A stretch of 64,000 nt of DNA from Sanderia malayensis (lineage: Eukaryota; Cnidaria; Scyphozoa; Semaeostomeae; Pelagiidae): assembly GCA_013076295.1 (NCBI GenBank), contig RQOL01000824.1, positions 2,976,001 through 3,040,000 on the forward strand, given 5' to 3'. The notes beneath the pieces are model-generated. The model saw only the letters and a list, made by a program, of their open reading frames with translations, ran no database searches and had not been told where the DNA came from. Positions 22,829-34,168 of this stretch are shown in pieces. The stretch's first letter is position 1, and the number at the start of each line of letters is the position of its first letter. The position numbers and the translations under genes are program-made.

Positions 22829-25143
22829 TCATGTGGTTTCACTTGATGCGGTTTCTGTTGGTTGCTGTTCGGCGGGAAGAAATGTTAGCCTCCCTTTGAT
22901 ATTGGTCTCTCTTTCCTGCAGCTTTCTCTTGGACATTAGCTCAGGTGTGATAGGGTCCTGAGGGATTACTTCCTCGGCCTTAACTCGAGCCATAACAGAG
23001 TTAGGCCCACTACTTCTGAACCGATTTTTCGCCAGCAACGAAACTTTTCGCTGTTGTTTTTCGGTAAGAGATGCGAATTCTTCCACGTGCTCGGCAATTC
23101 TGGGGATTTTGCTGGCTTTTATAGCTGCAGCCTCTTCCAGACTTGGCAATTGATACTTGGAAGCGAGGTTCAGAAGTGTGATTGGCGGGAAATTATCTGT
23201 GGCCAGTAGGAAGTCTTCACAACGAATTACGAGCTCCTCCATCATTAATTCGTCGGCTAGTCTTAGCAAAATGAGAATGTTTTCATCTAAGATCAAAGAG
23301 AGATTGTTATCAGGTTTCTCGAATAGTTAATTGTTTGAAGACCTGAGGTTTCCCAGGTTCTTACCCCCTCGCGCTGTAGGGTAACTTGTTGTTTATCAAT
23401 GGGCTATAGTTATCTTTCCGGGGTTTGTCCTGTTTGAGAAAAGTCACATCTGAGTTGCAGTGAAAACCTCGACATGAAGAAACTTGAAGGTCGGCAATTA
23501 TATAAAGTAGCGGATAAAGTAAATTATATAATCAGTGAATATTAAGAAACTCTTTAAATTTTGTTTGAGAAAAATTTCAAACTTCGAATTTCAGACTTTT
23601 ATCTGCACTGCACGAGTATTTTAGTGACCTGAGTTTACATCCATCCAAAGTGCCCAGTTTCAAACAATTAGGTAATTTTAGGCCCCAAATATAATAAACA
23701 ACTGAACCCTTTAGTTTAGTACGAAATGTATTAGCACTAAAAGTTTAAGTTAGAAACGTGAAATTTAAGTGCTGAGCCAAATTGCTTCTTTAAAAAACGT
23801 ATACAATCTGTTTTATTCATAGAGACAGGATATAAGATACACTAGAGTGCGCACTCCAATTAACGCATCGATACAAAAGTTGAAGCATTGGCGGCCATCT
23901 TGTTGGAGGCTCGCGGACGAAATTTACGGTGTGAAGCCTTATAATTCCAATGTAAAATACGTAGATATTATTATTGCTGAAGATCAAATAAATGCGCAAA
24001 TGTTCCTAAAATCATGGTCGGTTCAACATATTAAAATTTTATTGGTGGATCGAATGTATTACTACTATTTCCAGAAGACCATATTTTGCAGTAGAGTGCT
24101 GTATGAAAACAGTGGCCTTGGCATTTTGCGATACGAAGTACGGGCAGGCCATTTCCAATCGATTGATATCTAATTTACCCTATTTGGGGGCAGTCGGTAA
24201 AATGAAAATCCGTCTTTCTAAAAATAGTAGTAATACATTCGATCCAACAACAAAACTTCAATATGTTGAGCCGACTATGATATTATGAAGGTTCCAATCT
24301 TTATTTGAGGTTAAGCAATCGTAATATTCATGTAATTCTTGTTCAAAGTATAAGGGTTCAGACCGTGAAATTCTAAAATGAGCCTCCAACAAGATGGCGT
24401 CCAAACTGCGTCACCGCCCGGGGCCTGGTTCGCACTCTAGTGTATATTATATCCTATCTCTATGGTTTTATTACCGTTTATTTCCGATTCTGGTAGAAAA
24501 ACAAACGTCAGCAGCATTTTTATTTCATCTGCCTCGTACCCATGCAGCGTTACCATTGGTGTTATGTTCTTAACTGTTGATACGCTATCAAAAATTGTGT
24601 TCAATATCTCAGACTCAATCGACAATAAGAACTGATCAACAAGAAACAATGAATTGCCAACTCTGAGGAACATATCACCGGATTTCGTATCCCAAGGACA
24701 CTTCTCCAAAACAAGACAATTATTTCTTGATAATTCATCGTTCGTTATTTCATCGTTATTTTCTACTGCGCTGCTTTTCCGTTTGATGGGGTTGACTTTT
24801 TTCATTGTTTCAATTGTGAAAATTTTCTGTTTTCCTTTATCTTCCTCGCTGTGATTTTCGCTTCGTTTTTCGTTTTTTCTGAAAGTCGACTTTCGTAATT
24901 TGGCCAATTCGTGACTACGCTGTGGCCTTGCAGTCGTCAGACATGGAAGGAATTCTCCGAAAAATGTCGTAAATTTACCAAACCAATCGTGCTTGTTTTT
25001 TGAACACATTTTGTTGCTTTGTTCGTTGGCTTCCAAGTCAACCAATAAAGTGTTAAGATGCGAATATCTGCTTTGTAAAGGTGTGATGTTGAAGTCTTTA
25101 ATTTTCTTGCCCCACACGTGCACAATTTTCACCAGTACTTTAC
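22829..25143 (-). CDS. BTB/POZ-domain protein (5' end not resolved)
   Basis: Two exons, 25143-24475 and 23286-22829 (TGA), join in phase 1. The join rebuilds a BTB/POZ fold: GDMFLRVGNSLFLVDQFLLS, then VTLHGYEADEIKMLLTFVF, then ILILLRLADELMMEELVIRC across the splice. A basic, charged region precedes the domain (KRKSSAVENNDEITNDELSR) and a hydrophilic tail of about 100 residues follows it. BTB domains mediate dimerisation or binding to cullin-3; which applies here is unknown. The first listed exon begins in phase 1, so coding exons lie further upstream. 25511-25457 (EFGDEFQPYSREKHFEDS) is a possible one, but its phase does not fit directly. The intron carries a hAT-type MITE. Confidence 0.65.
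23818..24464. mobile_element. hAT-type MITE in the BTB-gene intron
   Basis: A 647-bp element with inverted ends: catagagacaggatataaga at the left, matched at the right by the reverse complement of atatcctatctctatg. A second inverted pair lies further in (ccatcttgttggaggctc). It is flanked by an exact 8-bp duplication, gttttatt (23810-23817 and 24465-24472). No transposase is seen. Confidence 0.85.
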
Positions 25144-25977
25144 CTATATGATATTGAAAATGCAAAATTATTCAAAAAATTTGAAAAAGCTTTTCGCTTT
25201 TCTTTTATTTTCTGAAACAATGTAAAAGATTACGCTACGGATTAAAACGTATTGAAAACAAGTTTCTCAAATTTGTAGATCTAAAAACATAGATATATAG
25301 ATAATAGATATAACAACATAACATAACAACATAACCACTTTTGTTATACCAATTATCTGCTTCGTGCGAAATAGTTACTTTTTTCTGATTTTCAAGCATT
25401 TTCCCATAATAGCTACGTTGTAAGAATACGTTGTAGTCAAGTAAACATATACTTACAGAATCTTCAAAATGTTTTTCTCTACTATATGGTTGAAATTCGT
25501 CTCCAAACTCCCTGGCAAATGCAGTTAGAAATCAGGATAGATGATTTCTTGTGATTTTTCAACGAAGTTCTAGAATAATATCAGAACTGAATCTTTATAA
25601 AGCTGGTTGATATTCCCTCGCGAAGCAATGCTTGAATAAGTCGATTTATCAGTACGGTTTTAATGCCGTATTTCTTTCACGTACTAAGGTTTTCGTTGTT
25701 GCTTGAATAAACTCTGCTTTAAATCAGGTTTCCTGTCCAGCCAGCAGTTTCTTGTGATTTACTTGTTTTCGCTCTGCTATCAGGTGTGCTCATACTCTAT
25801 CCACAGGTGGAAAATCGGCGTGCTCACCAAAAACCCACCTGACCAAGACAACACAACACAAGCACAAAATCTTCGCTTCAATAATTGCAATGTCACGTGA
25901 ATTAAGCATGCACGATGTTATGTGAGTCTAGATTAGCCTTGCTACCATGCTACACAATGCCAAGGTTTTGCGGTTCA

Positions 25978-26096
25978 GGCTAGATTGCATTGCATTGCGT
26001 CTCGGAGTTTTTGCCCGATTCTTATCAATTATCGTTCAGAACAGTAAATGAAGCGAAGAAACAAGAAAAAGCACCGCGGCGCAATGCAGTGAGTCT
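25978..26096. mobile_element. MITE of the GACTCACTACATTGCGTC family, copy 3
   Basis: Left end gcattgcattgcgtctcgg and right end gcggcgcaatgcagtgagtc are inverted and diverged. A stray left end (gactcattgcattgcgtccc) follows at 26132, so two further copies are truncated or stacked here. Confidence 0.6.
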
Positions 26097-26183
26097 AATA
26101 CAATTTTGACAAATTTTGATTCAGACTCATTGCATTGCGTCCCTGTGCTTCGCTGGAATCTCGCCCACCTGTTGGTGGAGCGA

Positions 26184-28338
26184 TAGACTCACTACATTGC
26201 GTCCCTGTGGTACATTCGTTGGACAATTTCGTACAATGTAGGCAATGAGACTCGTGCAACAAGTCTAGTGGAGCGGGTTAATGATAGATATCACCAGGCA
26301 AACCGACGTTCTCCTTCCGTGAGGCTCTTGCCACGCAGAGGCTTATTTCGTACCATGTACGAAAACAAAGTCGTCGTGAAACTACACGACAGTATTTTTG
26401 TCGGTAACAGTTCGCTTTTGTAACATTCACTTCAATAAACATAATTGTTATTGGCGCCCTTTTTGAAGTAAGCTTAACGGGTTATTTCTCAGTTCTCAGT
26501 CTCGCTCGTCTCGTCTTTGTTATTTATGCAATGCTGGCTGGTATCTGGTATATCAATGGAAACCAGGGGCATAGGGAAATGGGGGCCAGAAAAAGCCGCC
26601 ATTTTGACAAATTATGCAAAGGTGCCCCATGACACAGAATAAGGAGAGAAAAGCAGAAGGGAAACTCAACTCATTCACAGAGGACACTTTTTTTATGCGC
26701 ATGTGCTAACTCCGAAGAAGACCAGTGCAAATTGGGTTTCGAATCGTTGCTGCTCAGCATTGAACTGCAGAAATAACAAAAGTGCGAACCTTGAAGTTAC
26801 TTTTCATCGGTTTCCAGGTGATTCTGTGCGGTGAGTCTTACCGGACTAGGCCGAGATATCAAATATTTCTTTCATTCATTTATGAACAAAAATTAAAATT
26901 TGCACTTGCACATTTTCTGACTTAGGTGTAAGAAGTGGCGTCAAAATTGTCAAAGTTTAACATTGCTTTCGGATTTACTAAACCTATCATAACATGAAGC
27001 GTGCATGCACTGGGCTCTAAAATATCTGCGTTTATCTCAGTGTCTTTCACAACATTTCTTGACATGTTTCAACCTTATCTTATAAACCTTACATTATAGT
27101 TAACCTAAGCTGTATTGCATTGTATTAATTACTATATGTTTTTGTTGTTGAATGAAATGAATTTGATTTTGAATTTGATTTGATTTGAATTTGCCTTTTC
27201 ACCGCCATCCTCATCTTCCACTTCCTGCCTTGCGTGCAAATGTCTGGCAGTTTCAAAATGAGGTTAATGTTTTTCCATTGTTTTCCAAGCCTGCGCGCCA
27301 AGACGTTCACGACCCAACAACATCAAAAGCGCCGACAGAGAGTTTCCCTTCTGCCTTTCTCTCCTTATTCTGTGCCCATGAAAACCCAAGAGTGCTCTTT
27401 TAAAATTCCAAAGTGGGTGGCCTGGGTGGGGTCCCCCCTCCCCCGGGTTTACCCATGCATGTATCGCGTTATAACCCTTTAGTACAGATGTACTAAAGGG
27501 TGATGTGATAGCGCGATTCATGCTGTCACTGTCAGAGTATCCTTCACTGGGAGGAATTTTAGAAATTTTTCCACTCAGGCACTGGCCAAGTCGTTTCATA
27601 GATAATATTTTTAGGAAATATGCAAGATAGAGCTACCAAAAATTTATGACTGGACCTTGCAGAGCTATATTTCATTAATATATCATTAAAAATATATTAT
27701 CTCGTCCAGGGTAAAAAGTAGATGTACATAGAAAGCACTTTGCTTCGTTTTCAGAGTTTCATTTTTTTGGGAAAGAAAGAAATTGAAGCCACCAAATTTT
27801 TATGACCGGACGGTGTAGGACTATATTTTATGAATATGAAGTTAAAGATTTATTATCCTTACTTGGAAAAAGCTGATGTATTTACAACGCACTTTGTCGT
27901 CGCGATCTTAATTGTTTACAAAATTAGGCCCTTGTGAGAAGCAAGTTTTTTACAAGAAAAACATACGGTAAAGACTCAAAGTTTCCTGTGTGTGTCCTTC
28001 TCCTCGTTTTCACTTCTGCATATGTTATTTTCGTTATGTTTATTTGCGCAGATCTGTAATCTTAAAAAATCACAACCATCATAGTTTTTCAATGATGAGC
28101 CAAGGACTGTCACACAGTAACGTTACAAATGTTATCACTTCTCTTCTCTCGACAACGATGCGATCTGTCGATTACGAAAAATGTATAATGTTCGCCGACG
28201 CCGACCGGACGAACGAAAAATACTTCTGCGTGGCAAGAGCCTCACGGAAGGAAAACGTCGGTTTGCCTGGTGATATCTATCATTAACCAGTGGAGCGAAG
28301 GAACGAGAAAAATACAGGGATGCAATGTAATGAGCCTA
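26184..28338. mobile_element. 2.1-kb member of the GACTCACTACATTGCGTC family with a THAP remnant
   Basis: Outer ends tagactcactacattgcgtc and gggatgcaatgtaatgagcc are inverted. Just inside, a second and better inverted pair of about 65 bp (gatatcaccaggcaaaccga at 26287; tcggtttgcctggtgatatc at 28258) bounds the body. The core contains a THAP zinc-finger remnant, a hairpin at 27473-27501 (ccctttagtac/gtactaaaggg) and non-coding filler. It looks like the larger, possibly once autonomous, relative of the small MITEs. Confidence 0.6.
26720..26992 (+). pseudogene. THAP zinc-finger exon remnant
   Basis: Frame ending at the GT donor 26831 reads CSALNCRNNKSANLEVTFHR then FPGDSVR. After the acceptor at 26925 it continues CKKWRQNC and stops at 26992. 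This is the start of a THAP domain (C-x4-C, FHRFP, KKW). The second C-x2-H pair and any catalytic domain are missing. THAP domains occur in P-element-like transposases and in host regulators. Its place inside a terminal-inverted-repeat unit points to a transposase relic. Confidence 0.55.
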
Positions 28339-28924
28339 AGTTTAATCTTTTGTCAACATGCACATGTGTGTAATAATGCAATGTTTCACGTCTGATTTGT
28401 TACAAACCCAACATGTTGGCGTTTAGCGTCCTTTCCGACGGTGGTGGCTGCCCGTTTTAAATTCTATCTATTGGGTGTTTCTATACGGTTTCACGACACG
28501 CTTCTTTCGGTCTGACATGGAACCCTGGCCACTCATCCAACATGGCTTCGGCCTCATTGGCTTCATCTCGATGCTCTGGAAAAACGGGGGGGGGGGGGGA
28601 TTAGTAGCAGAGACGCAATTACCCACCAGTTGGAAGAAGCGGCTTCATTTTTTTTGGCTGAGTTTTCCAATCCTTTGGATATTTTTAAACTTTTTCGTCT
28701 CCATTTTTTCTTCACTTGTTCTCTTCAATTTCACACTCTTTATCGGATTCACTATAAATAACAACAAAGCCACAACTTCTGAGGATGTCTTGACCACTGG
28801 CAAGTGTTCATCAGCCAGAATTTTGATGCAAACTTCTTTTTGGGCCTTGGATCACTTAATGAAGAACCACTCTCAACATGTGCTTCACGTTTTTTTATAA
28901 GAAATTAAATCGGTTTTCCAGCCT

Positions 28925-29105
28925 AGCCTTATTTTTCACTTCTTTTCCGATGTTTTTGATTCTGTACGCGCATTTTTTTTCAAATATCTAATTAAGAAAC
29001 TTTTAAGAAACCTTTACTTGTAAAATGTCTCCAAAATACCCTAAAATTAAAAAACTTTCACCGGTGAAGCTTTAGCTAGGTTTCTTATAAAAAAGATTGC
29101 TTTTG
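28925..29105. repeat. Dispersed repeat ending 'ctttcaccggtgaagctttagc', copy 1
   Basis: Contains aagaaacttttaagaaacct, tgtctccaaaataccc and aactttcaccggtgaagctt. The same order of motifs, in the same orientation, recurs at 32835-33085 in the last DFFB intron. It is a dispersed, AT-rich repeat of unknown class. Confidence 0.65.
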
Positions 29106-29599
29106 GTTTAATAAACCCGAGATAAACTGCTGATAAACTGCTTATATATTGCGTGTTATACTAAATGATTTCTCTCTATTTTGGGATCCAAAAAGAGCGC
29201 TAAACTTGGTCACTGGTTTGGCTACTCTCTATTTCAACAACATTCGTAAGTTTATAAAATTTTATTTCAGTTTATTTTGCGTTTTGTCTGATAATATTGT
29301 CTGATAATAGAGAATGGGATAGTAATTGTTGTCTTGCGCCTCGCTAAACATGTCAGCAAGCGTTTGCACCTCTCTTGCAAAATCTTTTTCGGCATAGGGA
29401 TTTTCAAGTCACCTGTTTTTGTGTTTTCGTGCTTTTGTGTTCATGAATTTATTTTATTGGAATTCTTTTATTTATTTTACTTGACGTTCGAGAGTTGGGA
29501 GAAGATAATTTTCGGAAATCGAATCGCAAAGAATGTTTGATTCCATTTGTGACGTAATTTTTAATTGTTAATCAAAGAGACGTCACAATGGTTTAACAA

Positions 29600-29640
29600 A
29601 TGAGAGAATATAAATCGCGACATTATTTCATTTATAAGTT
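29600..29640 (+). promoter_or_regulatory. Possible TATA-box promoter of the coiled-coil gene
   Basis: gagaatataaatcgcg lies about 160 bp before the ATG at 29770, followed by a leader rich in agttt direct repeats. The position fits a core promoter with a 5' UTR of about 130 bp. The call rests on the motif alone. Confidence 0.35.
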
Positions 29641-29769
29641 AGTTGTTTTATCAGCTTGACTTTACATGCTGTTTTCAGTTTACGAAGTTACGTTCAAAGT
29701 TCGAAGTTTTCAGTTTACATAGTTCAGTTTAGTTATTTAGTTAGTTTTGTTCAGATTTGAATTCATATA

Positions 29770-30769
29770 ATGTCTGGGTCTAATCCAAATGGTTCCTCGA
29801 ATAACCAAGTAAATTACGATAGACTTGTTGAGTAAGTTTATTTTTTGTTTATTACATTATTCACCATTTAAAATGCTATTTGTTTCACTGTATTTAATCT
29901 TTTCGCTCTTTTTTGCAGAAAAGCAGCAAGCTTGCGACAGACTTTGGCTGATTATCAAACAGGAAAGTCTGTCAGACGACATTCATACACTGCAACATTG
30001 GAAGTAAGAATTTTTTATTTGTTGTTATTTAATTTCAGTTTGGGTTATCGAATTTTGACTATTAATAAATTGACATTGATTATATAATATTTTGTTTTCT
30101 TTTTACTTTCAGGCAAAATATCGTGGGCAAATCAATACCATATTGGCTCACCTAGAAATTGCGAGAAAGTACATTCTCCAGACAAAGGAGAAAGTTGTAG
30201 CCGAAGAATCGATCTTGAAAGAGAAGCAAGAAGTTCTTTTGGAAAAGAACAAAGAAATATGCGATATAAATACAGAGAGGTTCCAAAACAACCAAGTTGG
30301 TTTAAAGAACCAAATGTTCTTGAAGCAATTGTTGCTTCAAGGGAGCCAACGCTATACGGTGCAGAGAAGGCTCTTTATGGTTGAAAAAATGGAGTTAATG
30401 GAAGAATTTTTAGGTCGTAAGTCTAAAGCGAATGCTTTAGGAGACAAATTGCAAATGTTGAAAGATGATAGACTGCGAGTTATTGTCCAAGAGAAAACTT
30501 TGCGAGAAGAAAAAGACAAGTTATTCAAAGAAGATCTTGAGAGAAGAAAATACAAGAATCACTTAGTTGATCAAATTGCCGAATACAAGAAAAAGAGAGC
30601 AGATAACTGCGTAGAACTACAACATCAAAAGGAGAAGATCTTTGAGCTCGAAAAGGAGAATTTTGAGCGACAAGAACAAATCCATTCGTTGAGAGCGCCA
30701 AGACCTCCTCGTCAAAGGTCCTTCCTCAGAAGAATCGTGTCTTTTTTTGTTCGTTCAAATGTTGATTAA
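29770..30769 (+). CDS. Coiled-coil protein of unknown function
   Basis: Three exons, 29770-29831, 29919-30003 and 30113-30769 (TAA), join in phases 2 and 0 to give about 267 residues. The N terminus is polar (MSGSNPNGSSNNQVNYDRLV). From about residue 50 to 240 the protein is a near-continuous charged heptad region (KEKVVAEESILKEKQEVLLE, LREEKDKLFKEDLERRKYKN), which predicts a long coiled coil. The C terminus is short, basic and hydrophobic (RQRSFLRRIVSFFVRSNVD) and could touch a membrane. There is no signal peptide. I do not recognise the family. Good splice sites, consistent phases and an upstream TATA-like motif support a real gene. Confidence 0.7.
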
Positions 30770-31283
30770 ATATAAGTCTCAACTATTTTAGTTTGTTTAT
30801 TGAGCTAACTATTAATTAAATTTTTAACAGTAAATTGGCGAGTTCGAGCCTTAATCATAGATGTAGTTTGTAATTGAGTTGCGTATTATTTATTCAAAAA
30901 TTGTTTGAGATTTTAGTTTTTACTTTGCCTCGATCTGTGAATAGGTTTATTATCATGTTTTTGCCTGTTTTGGTTTAAATTGGCCATTTTTATAGGGTGG
31001 TTGGCCTGTTCTCACTACCACCATCTGGCAACCCTGTTCCATTCTTTGGTTGCCATATGGTTGATATTTGACGACAAGGCCACCATCATGACATGCATGA
31101 GATGAGCAATGACCATCAACTATTTATTTTGATTTTGATTTGGTCTTTGTCTTCTCTTCTACTGCCGCCAAAGGAAACAGGACAGACAATTTAATCATTT
31201 AAGGATGTCATTTCTACGTAATTAAATGGTATTTAATGTAACATATGAAGACGAGAGAGTGACCAAGAAATGTCTGCTATACC

Positions 31284-33613
31284 ATGGAGTATCTTTGGAA
31301 GCTGTTAACATTTGGCAAAATGAAACCGTACAAGATCCAAGATGCTGAACGAAAAATAGGCAGAGTTGGTGTGACAGCTTCGAGTTTGAAAGATTTGAGG
31401 AAAAAAGCAGCGCGTAGATTGAACATTGATGGAAGTTTTCGAATAGTGCTTGAAAATGATGGAACAGATGTTTGTGATGAAGATTATTTTGCTACTTTGC
31501 CACAGCAAACTGTGTTTGTTTGTTTAAAGCCAGAAGAATATTGGGATGGATGTAAGTTTGAAATGTTAAAAATGTTAAAAATGTTCTTTGTAGCATAAAA
31601 TTGCACTTCCTTCAATGCAAATGTTCTGTAACATAAAGCCTTTTAATTTTTGACCAATAAAGTCTTGAAAAAGTTGAGTACTGAAATCAGAAAGTTGCTA
31701 AAAAGGTTGGAGTACTGCTTTGAAAAAAAACTTCCTTATAAAAGCCTCAGATAATAAACAGGGGAATATCATAACAGACTATATTTTCGAATTCTAGATA
31801 TAACTTATTTACAGCTGGCAACAAAGAAGATTGTGAACAACATATCTTCTGGCAAGGATACAGTAATGGAAGTACAGACAATTTTTGGCAATGTTGATTC
31901 CCCTGAAATGTCTGCTGTTTTGAGTTACATTCAGGAGATCACAGTGAACACTGAAGCCGAGTCAATTGAAGATGACCCGGAATGGTTTGAGGGTGTTGCA
32001 AAGACATTCACAACCAAAGAAAAAGTCATGAAGAATAGTGCAAAGCAACGTGTTAGAGGGTATTTGAGCACCAGCAAAGAATTCATCAATAAAGCTGTAA
32101 GTATTTGGCTTATATCTGTTTTATATCTATAAAAGTTCTTTAGTGTTTGGGTTACTTGTAGTAATCATGTGATATACAGGAGTAAAACGTTGTCGAGAGT
32201 GACTTGTGTGTCGTGTTGTCTTTGTGACTTAGTTCTCACCTTTGTGATTTATTAGATGCTTAACATTAGATATTATAAGTTCATTAGAAGATAACAAAAG
32301 GAGAACAATAGAAATAGTGCTTTAGATGCTGGAGTTATTGTTCAAAACTGTCATGACTAGTATAGGCAAGTCTTGTATAGACTGGTTTATCAGTGTATAT
32401 TATATGCAAATGCAATGTCTTCTTCCCAGCCCAATAGCTCTGGTTCTCATGCAAGTAATCTTGGTTTGAGATACTAAGCATCTTGCACTTGACATTGCTT
32501 CATGGAACAATTCTTCTTGCTTTAGCAAACTTGTGATCTAGCAATATGTTGTAACACTAGGATCTCAACCGAAGTGCAAGAGACGTTTGTTTGCAAGTGA
32601 TCCAAACCTTCAGAGAAGAACTCAAAAGATGGAATTATTTTGAGGACTATTTTGCTCGTTCTGGTCACCTAGATGTGCGGTTCTGTGATGATTCAGGTTG
32701 GTTTCATTGTGGTGGAAGATACAATGAAAAGAACTGTGAACAGTTGCATCAAATCAACCCCTATGGATCTAGGGATCACAGAGTGCTGTTCAAAACATGG
32801 AACCTAGACCACAGGTATTTTTCGTTAAGATTTTTCTACATACACATTTTTTTATATAAGAAACCGCTTTATAAGAAACTCACCGGTAAAAGGCCAGAAA
32901 ATTGAAGAAACTTCCACTTGTAAATGAAAAATCGCTAACAATTTTTTTATTCTTGTTTGAAATACGAAAGATAACTACTGTGCATGGTATCTAAATAAGA
33001 AACTTTTAAGAAACTTTTACTGGTAAAATGTGTCCAAAAATGCCATGAAATTAAGAAACTTTCACCGGTGAAGCTTTAGCCATGTTCATGTCATGTTGCG
33101 ATTTCCTGATGTAAAGAGTGAGTGTTATCATCAGTTCCGTTGAGAGGGGGGTAGCTGGGGTAAATTCCCAGGGCCCATGTCTCAAGAAGGGCCCGTGAAA
33201 GTTTTGCTCACGCAAAGCAATTATAAAACAGCCCCTTGTTTGTTTGTAGCCCCAGGGCCCGAGCTGGCTCTCGAGCTGGCTCTCGATGGGCCTGGTTATC
33301 ATGTAATTTTATGACTGGGAATTAAAGAAATTGGTGTATTTTGATGCTGTATTATTAGATACTTGGTTTCTTTGCCATCCTCAATTGTTTTTAATTTGAT
33401 GTTAGGATAGAGAAAAGCAGAGAAGTCTTGCCAAAACTCGTCAAAGCTGTGCAGGATTGTCCAAGGACAAAGGTTGTCAACTGGGAGTATTTTTTTGCAC
33501 TGTTATTTACAAAGAAGAACTTGAACATAGTTGATATTAGGTGTCATGATATATCGGCTCATAACGACTTTGTGGTCGATGATAACATGGTCTACAGGAA
33601 AAAGAAGCATTGA
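31284..33613 (+). CDS. DFFB: Caspase-activated DNase (DFF40/CAD)
   Basis: Nuclease that cuts DNA between nucleosomes in apoptosis once its inhibitor ICAD is cleaved. Exons 31284-31551, 31798-32096, 32561-32814 and 33406-33613 (TGA) give 342 residues; human DFF40 has 338. The N-terminal CIDE-N domain is clear (RKIGRVGVTASSLKDLRKKA, EYWDG). Exon 2 must start at 31798: only that acceptor keeps phase 1, and it restores the conserved W-x-G-Y join. The nuclease domain has DDPEWFEGVAKTF, DDSGWFHCGGRYN, HQINPYGSRDHRVLF, TWNLDHR and NWEYFFALLFTKKNL. The conserved C-H and downstream H of the active site are kept (RCHDISAH). The start could instead be the second ATG at 31320. No ICAD gene lies in the window. 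Confidence 0.9.
31670..31745. repeat. Intact copy of the dispersed 'gagtactg...aaaaaaacttcc' repeat
   Basis: Reads gttgagtactgaaatcagaa ... ggttggagtactgctttgaa ... aaacttccttataaaag. It lies in DFFB intron 1 and matches both halves of the interrupted copy at 12885-13052. Confidence 0.65.
32835..33085. repeat. Dispersed repeat ending 'ctttcaccggtgaagctttagc', copy 2
   Basis: Same motif series as 28925-29105 (aagaaacttttaagaaactt, actggtaaaatgtgtcc, actttcaccggtgaagcttt), with an extra left part in which related motifs occur again (gaaactcaccggtaaaagg). It fills much of the third DFFB intron. Confidence 0.65.
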
Positions 33614-34168
33614 AGCATGTTTTAGGGGGAGGTTAGGGGCAATAGCGGCCCAGGGGGGCATTTGATTTAATTTGGGCAAGGCTCTCCCCCCCCCGGGTAT
33701 CACGCCATGTCTAATCACGTGCTTATCAGACACACCGTCACCTGTCATCTTGTGTCACGTTTCAATGGCTGCACCTCCCTGCAAATGAACTGAAGTTGGA
33801 AAAATTTATGGTATTAACAAGCCAGCTAGCAATTTTTAGTTGGTATTTGTAAGATAGATTTTATAAGGTTTATATATTTTGCTACGGTTAAAGGGAACTC
33901 GTGTAGATATATTATCTTTTGTAATATTTATATGCAAATTGAATAGATAGTTAGGCCGTTTTTTGATTCGAGCTTTTCTTGATGTAAACCTACTCCAGAA
34001 AAGAGATTCTTTGCAAATAATTCTACAGAACTAGAATTGCTCAGTGAAGAACTCCGAGGAACTTGTAGCCACAGTTTGCAGCAGGTTTTGGCAAGGGAAG
34101 AAAGCTTTAGCTTTAATTCAAGTGAGTTCTCCGAAAGAAGGCCTGAAGATCAAAATCAAAGAATAGAG

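Noticed and set aside
23847..24173. 108-codon frame inside the hAT-type MITE
   Set aside because: No recognisable domain, and it starts within the terminal repeat; probably chance.
28475..28900. Open frame with hydrophobic segments
   Set aside because: Contains a long G run and no family motif; codon pattern and context (edge of transposon cluster) do not support a gene.
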